A DNA stretch of 64,000 bases from Haloferax sulfurifontis ATCC BAA-897. Lineage in GTDB: Archaea; Halobacteriota; Halobacteria; Halobacteriales; Haloferacaceae. The notes under the pieces were generated by a model. The model was not told the origin of the DNA, searched no databases, and saw nothing but the letters and a program-made list of their open reading frames with translations. Shown here one piece after another: positions 56,026-62,165 of this stretch. The DNA lies in NCBI RefSeq assembly GCF_000337835.1, contig NZ_AOLM01000018.1, positions 186,001-250,000 on the forward strand, read 5' to 3'. A program made the translations under genes and the position numbers. Position 1 is the first letter of the stretch; the number at the start of each line of letters is the position of its first letter.

Positions 56026-56058
56026 CTTTATAAGTGCCGACGCACATTATGTATATAT
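56026..56058 (+). promoter_or_regulatory. Promoter region of the small regulator/replication genes
   Basis: Two TATA-like boxes, CTTTATAAG (56026-56034) and GTATATATG (56051-56059), precede the ATG at 56073. The first would give a short leader; the second is too close for a leaderless start. Confidence 0.4.
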
Positions 56059-56072
56059 GAGGTTAACAAGAA

Positions 56073-56213
56073 ATGAACAGAACTAAAGCAGTCCGGGTAT
56101 CCCCGGAAGAACTTGAATCGTTGAAGAAGTACCGAGCAAACCACTATGACGACGGAATCCCTCTCGGGTTCGTAATCGGTCGACTCCTTGACGAGGTGGA
56201 CGTCCGTGACTGA
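56073..56213 (+). CDS. Ribbon-helix-helix-like small protein of the element
   Basis: A 46-residue protein: MNRTKAVRVSPEELESLKKY... followed by a second helix GFVIGRLLDEV. The basic beta-strand-like start (TKAVRVSPEE) and two helices fit a CopG/ribbon-helix-helix fold, typical of plasmid copy-number or transcription regulators. It overlaps the next gene by about 8 nt and forms an operon with it and the probable Rep. Too short for a confident family call. Confidence 0.6.
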   Translation: MNRTKAVRVSPEELESLKKYRANHYDDGIPLGFVIGRLLDEVDVRD

Positions 56214-56481
56214 GTCGATGGGGAGTCTGCTTAAACGAGTTCGACGTACTTCCGAGGAGTTGGACGAAGACACTCCTCGAAACGAGGTCCTTCGGTACTT
56301 GGCAAATGCATATCTCGAATATCACGCAGAGCAACAGGAGGAGTTGAGCCAGAGGCGAGAGCGTGCAAATCAACTCGCTGGACGTGAAGTTCGAGAATCC
56401 AGCGAATCGAAGGATTACGACGTTCACCTCGGTGTCTCGCTTCAAGGCGAAGACAACCCATTTATCGGTTCCTCGAAGTAA
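56206..56481 (+). CDS. Element protein with predicted coiled coil
   Basis: A 91-residue charged protein with GTG start overlapping the upstream stop (an ATG at 56218 is the alternative). It is almost all helix: LKRVRRTSEELDEDTPRNEVLRYLANAYLEYHAEQQEELSQRRERANQL, probably a coiled coil. It lies 15 nt before the Rep gene, suggesting co-function in replication or partition. No homologue is recognised. Confidence 0.55.
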   Translation: MTESMGSLLKRVRRTSEELDEDTPRNEVLRYLANAYLEYHAEQQEELSQRRERANQLAGREVRESSESKDYDVHLGVSLQGEDNPFIGSSK

Positions 56482-56496
56482 CGAGGTATTTGGTCG

Positions 56497-57306
56497 ATGG
56501 TACGAGGTTCACAGACTGATGAGATACCTCTCTATCAAGACCGAGACGCTATCGAGATCGACGACAAGCGTTGGGACGAAATTGAGCTTTCGTTTAGTCG
56601 AGAATTGTCCGAGACTGCCCCTCACAAGCACTTAGGAGACAGTACGCCCAGATTCACCCAACCGCACGGCGAATACCTCTACGCTCGTCTCAAGGCCGTA
56701 CAGACGTACTGCGAAGAGGAGTACGACAATCTCGCAACCGTCTGGTTGTCCCTCACGGCAAAGGAGAAGGTAGGCGGAAAATGGGTGCATCCGAGGAGAC
56801 ACGATGACGGCTTTCGTTCTAACTCCGTCAAGCAAGCCCTCTATCGAGTGAGGAAGCGTCTCGACGTGGAGGATTGGGCCGGAATGTGGCTAATGACACC
56901 TCGCAAAACCGGCTACTCGCACAAGCACTACGCCTTCTGGTTAGACGTTCCGGATTACGGGTGTCGAAAGTTGCAGGGAGCCTTTCATCCCGTGATTGAT
57001 GCTCACGTTCGGAATCACCCTACCGCTACCTCTGACGGGAATCCCTACGACAAGGCGATTCAGGTACGGGAAGGTGAGGAGTGTCGCACCTTGCCGGGAG
57101 AAATAGCCCACAACCTGCCAGAAGTGGGACCGGCTACTGACGTGCGGAATCTGACGCAGGAATGGGCCTTCGCTCGAATCTGGTGCGCCTTCTACTGGTA
57201 CGACGACAGGATCCGGCAGTACGAATTGGGGAAATTCGGGGATATAGCCGAAGAAGCAAAGCCGGAAGGTGAATGGAAATTCGGAGTCGGGCGGGTAGAG
57301 GAGTAA
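56497..57306 (+). CDS. Probable HUH-type rolling-circle replication initiator (Rep)
   Basis: A 269-residue protein with the three-motif order of HUH endonucleases. Motif 1 is LATVWLSLTA (residues 79-88), motif 2 GYSHKHYAFWLDV (H142 and H144), and a possible tyrosine motif YELGK (Y242-x3-K246). The middle position of motif 2 is Lys, not hydrophobic, which is unusual. Context (plasmid-like AT-rich element, upstream small regulator) fits a replication protein. It could be degraded or a related nuclease; I judge Rep as the best fit from motifs only. Confidence 0.6.
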   Translation: MVRGSQTDEIPLYQDRDAIEIDDKRWDEIELSFSRELSETAPHKHLGDSTPRFTQPHGEYLYARLKAVQTYCEEEYDNLATVWLSLTAKEKVGGKWVHPRRHDDGFRSNSVKQALYRVRKRLDVEDWAGMWLMTPRKTGYSHKHYAFWLDVPDYGCRKLQGAFHPVIDAHVRNHPTATSDGNPYDKAIQVREGEECRTLPGEIAHNLPEVGPATDVRNLTQEWAFARIWCAFYWYDDRIRQYELGKFGDIAEEAKPEGEWKFGVGRVEE

Positions 57307-57353
57307 TCAAAATCCTGTTACGATCCACCCGTATGTCATCAGTCGAGTCTGGG

Positions 57354-57365
57354 AAGTATGAATAT
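57354..57365 (+). other. Internal, diverged attachment-like core
   Basis: AAGTATGAATAT matches the 12-bp core at 55466 and 59601 in 8 positions and in codon phase (Lys-Tyr-Glu-Tyr). Confidence 0.5.
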
Positions 57366-57379
57366 CTAATTTCCCAACT

Positions 57380-57386
57380 GTTTAAG
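57380..57386 (+). promoter_or_regulatory. TATA box of the element lipoprotein gene
   Basis: GTTTAAG, centred about 29 nt upstream of the ATG at 57412, inside the tail of the internal prf1-like frame. Confidence 0.45.
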
Positions 57387-57411
57387 CGGAGGTGGTGAAT
57401 TGGTTGGCATA

Positions 57412-57933
57412 ATGGATAGACGTTCACTCCTCAAGCAAGTTGGGGTTGTCTCTTTCGTCGGTGGCTTGGCAGGCTGTACGGGTGGCAACGGTACTGCTGA
57501 CGAAACGGAATCTTCGGAAACCTCGACGGAGGAAGCCAGTCCTACCGAAACCAGTACTTCGGAGGCCTCGGAAAAGTGGGGTGCTGAATCTTGTGACGGC
57601 GGGCGATATATCTTCAAGATTACTTCTGTCGAAGCAGATACTGAGGAAGACGTGCTGTATTTCTCCGTGAAGAATATGACGGCTCGACAAATCGAAGTCG
57701 AGTCCTACGCGGCAGACATTCGCTCAACGTATGACGGGGAGATACTGGAAGCCTCTCGATATAGTGATGTAGTCCTCGACGGTGGAGAGACGCAGTCATT
57801 CGTACTTGAGAAATTCACGGATGAGGATGGCTACAACCTCGGTACGGATTCGTGGGAAGTGGAAAGTATCTACGTGAATCCAAATGGGATCGACGTTGAT
57901 GTGAGTGAGTATGACGATACGATGTGCTACTGA
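57412..57933 (+). CDS. Element-borne Tat lipoprotein
   Basis: A 173-residue lipoprotein. The N-terminus MDRRSLLKQVGVVSFVGGLAG is a twin-arginine signal leading to a lipobox LAGC with Cys at about residue 23. A Thr/Ser/Glu-rich linker follows, then a beta-rich domain with FSVKNMTARQIEVESYAAD and a C-terminal Cys. It is a typical haloarchaeal surface lipoprotein of DUF-type unknown function. As cargo of a mobile element it could affect surface recognition or entry of other elements (inference only). Confidence 0.72.
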   Translation: MDRRSLLKQVGVVSFVGGLAGCTGGNGTADETESSETSTEEASPTETSTSEASEKWGAESCDGGRYIFKITSVEADTEEDVLYFSVKNMTARQIEVESYAADIRSTYDGEILEASRYSDVVLDGGETQSFVLEKFTDEDGYNLGTDSWEVESIYVNPNGIDVDVSEYDDTMCY

Positions 57934-58062
57934 TACCCGTGGCTAACTAACGAGATGATTCCCGTACTCACCCGAACTACTCGACATATGGTAATACGGG
58001 AGTATGGCACTTGAAACTGCCGAGAATAGCCTTATTAGGGGATTCACTTCCCATAAACTGGT

Positions 58063-59034
58063 TCAATCGGCAGATTCAGCAGGCCCTCGGTCGTGATAAG
58101 CCGCCCTCACCGAATCGGCGTCGTCGTGAAGGTACGTCGAAGTGGTGATTTCCGTGGATTCGTGTCCAAGGGCTTGCGAGAGTGTGTATACGTCCCAATC
58201 GTTCGAGATAGCCGCCATTGCAAAGGAATGCCGTAGGACGTGTGGCGTAACTGAGTGAAGTTCTACGCCCTCCGTGTTCGTCCCATATACCTCTTGGAAC
58301 CCTGCGGCATCTGCGGCTTCACGTACAATCTCACCAACGGTATACTTCGTAATGTTCACCGAGTGTGACGTTGGAAAGAGGTATGGGGAATCCTCTGCGT
58401 GAAAGACGGCAGGCCGTCGCTCATTCTGCCAAACGTCGATCAATAAATCAAGAGAGGGTTGGTAGTATACGGTGCGATTCTTCCGCCCCTTGCCTCGAAT
58501 CTTGATGCTCCTGTCGTCAGTATCTACGTCTTTCTCCCGAATTTCGCATAACTCAGAGACGCGCATCCCCGTCTGAAAGAGGAGCCGGATTATCAACTCG
58601 TCTCGCAACTTCTCGGCTTTCTTCGCCATAGCGTCCACCTGCTCCGGCTTGAGGAAGTGCAAATCCTCTTTCGACTCCCGCGCCTTCTGCGTGTCTGTGT
58701 CCTTCGGCGTATAACTCGCCCTCTGCGGAGGAGTATCGCCAACCCAGCCCCTACCGTCAACTCTCCCTGCCTCAATCAGTTTGTTCAACTCCTCATAGGC
58801 GGCTACGAGTGCGGCAGACGCCTTCCCGACACTTGAGGCGTTGCTGTAAAACTCGTCCAACTCCGCAAGCCAATCCTCGACGTCGATGGCGTCGGCTTCC
58901 TCGAAGTCCTTCCCCTGCTCCTGAATCCAATCGCGGAACTTCTTGATTTTCGAGAGGTACTGAGTCGCCGTCGAATCAGACTTGTTCCGTTCAACTCGGG
59001 AAAGCACCTGCTGAAAGTCGTCGTCGTTCATCAC
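58063..59034 (-). CDS. Tyrosine recombinase/integrase of the element
   Basis: A 323-residue integrase with an N-terminal SAM-like core-binding domain (about 1-90) and a complete catalytic domain. Catalytic residues visible: R158 (TGMRVSELCE), Lys in GKGRKNR (182 or 185), H265-x2-R268 (TPHVLRHSF), H291 (ALGHES) and nucleophile Y301 (STYLHDD). It should mediate recombination at the prf1 repeats. It overlaps the upstream DNA-binding gene by 4 nt. It is not split by an attachment site, unlike SSV-type integrases. Confidence 0.93.
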   Translation of the reverse strand: MMNDDDFQQVLSRVERNKSDSTATQYLSKIKKFRDWIQEQGKDFEEADAIDVEDWLAELDEFYSNASSVGKASAALVAAYEELNKLIEAGRVDGRGWVGDTPPQRASYTPKDTDTQKARESKEDLHFLKPEQVDAMAKKAEKLRDELIIRLLFQTGMRVSELCEIREKDVDTDDRSIKIRGKGRKNRTVYYQPSLDLLIDVWQNERRPAVFHAEDSPYLFPTSHSVNITKYTVGEIVREAADAAGFQEVYGTNTEGVELHSVTPHVLRHSFAMAAISNDWDVYTLSQALGHESTEITTSTYLHDDADSVRAAYHDRGPAESAD

Positions 59035-59543
59035 TTCCCTCGCTTGAACCAGTACGTTTCCCCGTCAGGCCCTCCCGAGACACTCGCCACTTGTCCCGTC
59101 TCTTCCGCGAGATCGTCGAGAGTGTCTTGAACGGCTGGTTCGTCTGCCCCAAGTTTTTGCGCCAACTCCTCGCAGGTGATTGCCCAATCCGCATACTTCG
59201 AGGAGCGACGTTCTTCGGGAAGGAATGAGAACACAGCCTTCCGCAAGTCGTAACTGGCTTCCGCTTCCCCGACTCTCTCAAGCGCGTTCATCCGCTCCTC
59301 TAAGTCGTTTATCCCTGTCTGGAGTTGCCTCAAGACCGTCAGTATCTCACCGGAAGCGGCGGCGTCGTCGCCGTCGTCGGAACGTGTCTGAGGCTCCGAG
59401 AATTTCCCCTGTAACTTGAGTTCGACGGATTGGCGGATTAGGTGGCTGATAGAATCTGCTTCAGGATTCTCCTCGACGTATCTTTCCCATTCCTCCGCCA
59501 TTGACTCCGGTACCTTAACTGTCTTCGTCACCGATTTGCCCAT
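59031..59543 (-). CDS. DNA-binding partner of the integrase (RHH plus winged-helix-like)
   Basis: A 170-residue protein. The N-terminus (KSVTKTVKVPESMAEEWERYVEENPEADSISHLIRQSV) looks like a ribbon-helix-helix domain. A linker and coiled-coil part follow (TVLRQLQTGINDLEERMNALERV), then a C-terminal winged-helix-like region (ADWAITCEELAQKLGADEPAVQDTLDDLAEETGQV). It overlaps the integrase gene by 4 nt. It may act as an excision/integration accessory factor and autoregulator, as small partners of SNJ2-type integrases do. Its start is 9 nt from the divergent prf1 start. Confidence 0.8.
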   Translation of the reverse strand: MGKSVTKTVKVPESMAEEWERYVEENPEADSISHLIRQSVELKLQGKFSEPQTRSDDGDDAAASGEILTVLRQLQTGINDLEERMNALERVGEAEASYDLRKAVFSFLPEERRSSKYADWAITCEELAQKLGADEPAVQDTLDDLAEETGQVASVSGGPDGETYWFKRGK

Positions 59544-59552
59544 AAGACTGCT

Positions 59553-60806
59553 ATGAGTTCCGACGATAAAAGTAATACGATGGAAGACTCAGACAGGAGG
59601 AAGTACGAGTTCAAGAAGGTCATCGAGGACCTGCGAGAGTACGAAGGGTCGGGAACTCAGCTCGTCACCATCTACATCCCCGAAGACAAGCAGATTTCCG
59701 ACGTGGTCGAACACGTCATCACGGAGCACAGCGAAGCGTCTAACATCAAATCGAAGCAGACGCGAACGAACGTCCAAGACGCCCTGACGAGCATCAAGGA
59801 CCGGCTCCGGTACTACGGGAACTTCCCGCCGGACAACGGCATCGTGATGTTCTCCGGCGCGGTCGACGCCGGCGGCGGCCAGACGACGATGGTCACCAAG
59901 GTACTCGAAAGCCCGCCGGAGCCGATTCAGTCGTTCCGGTACCACTGCGACTCGAACTTCCTCACCGGGCCGCTCGAGGACATGCTCATGGACAAGGGCC
60001 TGTTCGGCCTCATCGTCCTCGACCGCCGCGAGGCCAACGTCGGCTGGCTCAAGGGCAAGCGCGTCGAGCCGGTCAAGAGCGCCTCGTCGCTCGTCCCCGG
60101 CAAACAGCGCAAAGGTGGTCAGTCCGCCCAGCGTTTCGCCCGCCTCCGCCTCGAAGCCATCGACAACTTCTATCAGGAGGTCGCCGGCATGGCCAACGAC
60201 CTGTTCGTCCCCAAGCGACACGAGATGGACGGCATCCTCGTGGGCGGTCCCTCGCCGACGAAAGACGAGTTCCTCGACGGCGACTACCTCCACCACGAAC
60301 TGCAGGACCTCGTCGTCGGGAAGTTCGACGTGGCCTACACCGACGAGTCCGGCCTCTACGACCTCGTCGACGCCGGTCAGGACGCGCTGGCCGACCAAGA
60401 GGTCATCAAGGACAAAAAGCAGATGGAGGAGTTCTTCGAGAAGCTCCACCGCGGCAACGAGTCCACCTACGGGTTCGAGGCGACCCGGAAGAACCTCGTG
60501 ATGGGGTCGGTCGACCGCCTCCTCATCTCCGAGGACCTCCGAAAGGACATCGCCATCTACGACTGCGACGGCCAAGAGGAGTACGAAATCGTCGACCACC
60601 GTCGCGACACGCCCACCCACGAGTGCGAAGGCGGCTCGGAGGCCGAACTGAAAGAACGCGAGGACGTCATCGAGTGGCTCATGGACCTCGCGGACCAGCG
60701 CGGCACCGAGACGAAGTTCATCAGCACCGACTTCGAGAAAGGCGAACAGCTCTACGACGCGTTCGGCGGCATCGCCGGCATCCTCCGGTACTCCACCGGC
60801 GTCTAA
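59553..60806 (+). CDS. prf1: Peptide chain release factor aRF1, with element-supplied N-terminus
   Basis: A 417-residue class 1 release factor, reading all stop codons and triggering peptidyl-tRNA hydrolysis. The stop-recognition NIKS motif is at 64-67 (SNIKSKQT), the catalytic GGQ at 188-190 (RKGGQSAQRF). Codons before the 12-bp junction (59601) are AT-rich (AGT, AAA, AAT, AGG AGG) and differ from the native start stranded at 55427, so the N-terminus comes from the mobile element. Residues from KYEFKKVIED on are native. Start at 59553 is used; an in-frame ATG at 59580 (MEDSDRRKYEF) is a serious alternative. Confidence 0.95.
   Translation: MSSDDKSNTMEDSDRRKYEFKKVIEDLREYEGSGTQLVTIYIPEDKQISDVVEHVITEHSEASNIKSKQTRTNVQDALTSIKDRLRYYGNFPPDNGIVMFSGAVDAGGGQTTMVTKVLESPPEPIQSFRYHCDSNFLTGPLEDMLMDKGLFGLIVLDRREANVGWLKGKRVEPVKSASSLVPGKQRKGGQSAQRFARLRLEAIDNFYQEVAGMANDLFVPKRHEMDGILVGGPSPTKDEFLDGDYLHHELQDLVVGKFDVAYTDESGLYDLVDAGQDALADQEVIKDKKQMEEFFEKLHRGNESTYGFEATRKNLVMGSVDRLLISEDLRKDIAIYDCDGQEEYEIVDHRRDTPTHECEGGSEAELKEREDVIEWLMDLADQRGTETKFISTDFEKGEQLYDAFGGIAGILRYSTGV
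59565..59572 (-). promoter_or_regulatory. TATA box of the integrase operon, inside prf1 codons
   Basis: CTTTTATC on the minus strand, centred 25 nt before the DNA-binding gene start at 59543. It lies in prf1 codons 5-7 (Asp-Lys-Ser), all element-supplied. Confidence 0.5.
59601..59612 (+). other. Right attachment-site core (attR)
   Basis: AAGTACGAGTTC, identical to 55466-55477 and in the same prf1 codon phase. Confidence 0.8.
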
Positions 60807-60863
60807 GCGACCTCCTCCTCGGCGTCTTCACGCCACGGTTTCGACAGCACAGAGCGGCGGCGC

Positions 60864-61247
60864 TCAGAGGAACGCGTCCAACTGGCTCTGCCGGCGGGCG
60901 ACGTCGAAGTGGGGGTCTGTCGCCGCCCGCTGGAGCCGGTCGAGGGTGAGATGCACGTCGGTACCGGACCGCTCGGCGAACTCCACGCAGTCGACGATGC
61001 CGGCGCGGTTGAGCGCCAGCGAGTCGAGCATACCGACGAGGAGCGCGACCGCCGCGCCCGTGTCGCCCTCGGGAAACGCGCCCGCGAGCGGCCGCGAATC
61101 ACCCTCCGTCACCGGCTCGTCGGTCGGGTGGAGCCCGAGACAGTCGGCGCACAGTCCGACGGTCAACGCCGCCTCGGGCGCGTGGGCTTCGAGCGGTTCG
61201 GGCACCGCGAAGACGGCGAGCTCGCCGTCGCAGTCGGGACAGGACAT
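60864..61247 (-). CDS. DUF6276-like zinc protein
   Basis: A 127-residue haloarchaeal protein with an N-terminal zinc-ribbon-like CPDC (residues 3-6) and a CADC pair (about residues 33-36). A helical C-terminal half follows (GAAVALLVGMLDSLALNRAGIVDCVEFAERSG). It is convergent with prf1 and precedes atpD on the same strand. The domain name is from memory; the function is unknown. Confidence 0.7.
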   Translation of the reverse strand: MSCPDCDGELAVFAVPEPLEAHAPEAALTVGLCADCLGLHPTDEPVTEGDSRPLAGAFPEGDTGAAVALLVGMLDSLALNRAGIVDCVEFAERSGTDVHLTLDRLQRAATDPHFDVARRQSQLDAFL

Positions 61248-61335
61248 GGGAGTCCCTACGCGCCGGTGCGATGAAAAGCGGTCGGAGACCCGACCGAGAG
61301 AAAACGGAATCGAGAGAGAAACCGGGCGAGTCCGG

Positions 61336-62031
61336 TCAGTCGGCCGTCGCCGCTTCCGCTTCCGCTTCGGCCGCCGCCTTCTCCGCGGCGCGTTCTTCCT
61401 TTTCTTCTTCTTCCTTCTTCGCCTTGATCTTCTTCAGGCGGAAAATCTCCTCGCGCTCCTGTTCTTCGAGCTTCTGCTCGATGTACTCCTGGTTCTCGTA
61501 CAGCTCCGGGAGCAGTTTGAACTCGAGCGCGTTGACGCGGCGCTTCGTCGTCTCGATCTCTTCGAGCATCTTCTTCATCGCCGTCTCGACCTCCGCGGCG
61601 AGGATGATGGATTCGAGGAGCTCCTCGTAGGCGTCCGCGGCCTCGTCGATGCGGGCCGAGGAGCCGAGCAGGCCGTAACCGCGCTGGTCGAGGCTCTTTT
61701 TCACGCGCGAGGACTCGATCTGCGGGACGACGACGCCCATGATGTTCTTCGACTGCGTCGTGATTTCCGGGTACTCCTTCAGCGCGGCGGCCGCGCCGCG
61801 GACCGCCACGTCTCCCTCCATGGCGCGGGCCATGTTGATTTTGTTCTGCGCGCGCACGTAGTCCTGATTGAGGTTGGCCCGCACGTCCTGGGCCTGGTCG
61901 AGGATGTCCATGAACTCCATGATGAGCCCGTCACGCTTCTGTTCGAGCGTGTCGTGGCCCCGCTCGGAGAGTTCGATGCGATCTTCGATCGCCATCAAGT
62001 TCTTGCGGGTCGGCTTGACGTCTTCGGCCAT
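61336..62031 (-). CDS. atpD: A-type ATP synthase subunit D
   Basis: A 231-residue central-stalk subunit of the archaeal A1Ao ATP synthase, transmitting rotation between membrane and catalytic parts. It is mostly helical: [40 protein letters not shown] at the start and [40 protein letters not shown] near the end, with an Ala/Glu-rich tail. Other atp genes are not in the window. Its start at 62031 is the usual MAEDVKPTR. Confidence 0.95.
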   Translation of the reverse strand: MAEDVKPTRKNLMAIEDRIELSERGHDTLEQKRDGLIMEFMDILDQAQDVRANLNQDYVRAQNKINMARAMEGDVAVRGAAAALKEYPEITTQSKNIMGVVVPQIESSRVKKSLDQRGYGLLGSSARIDEAADAYEELLESIILAAEVETAMKKMLEEIETTKRRVNALEFKLLPELYENQEYIEQKLEEQEREEIFRLKKIKAKKEEEEKEERAAEKAAAEAEAEAATAD

Positions 62032-62165
62032 CGTTGCCGGGGGTTGTTCGCCTGGGGTGTTAATCTTTTACTGTCTGGCCGGCCGGACCGCCCGAAATCG
62101 GTCGGAACGCTCGGTCCGCTGATAGCACCGGGTGGTCGAGCCACCTCCCGACGGTCGGCGCGGCG

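Larger units (their letters stand above)
57333..57398 (+). pseudogene. Internal prf1-like 5' end (relic junction)
   Basis: A 22-codon frame MSSVESGKYEYLISQLFKRRW ending TGA. It is exactly as long as the left stranded fragment and resembles it (MSS start, KYEF/KYEY, then LFTQ/LISQ). It lies just after the probable Rep gene. The best reading is the right end of a first element that once rebuilt prf1, later separated from it by a second insertion. Confidence 0.6.
55466..59612. mobile_element. Integrated mobile region inside prf1, probably two tandem elements
   Basis: About 4.1 kb of AT-richer DNA bounded by 12-bp direct repeats, both within the prf1 reading frame. It encodes an integrase, a DNA-binding partner, a probable replication initiator, ribbon-helix-helix-like and coiled-coil proteins, a membrane protein and a lipoprotein. 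Excision between the repeats would rejoin the native N-terminus to the body of prf1 in frame. A diverged internal copy of the junction at 57333-57398 suggests a left unit (about 1.9 kb) and a right unit (about 2.2 kb). Confidence 0.85.

Noticed and set aside
59589-60620. A 343-codon frame antisense to prf1
   Set aside because: prf1 carries NIKS and GGQ motifs; the antisense frame has no features.
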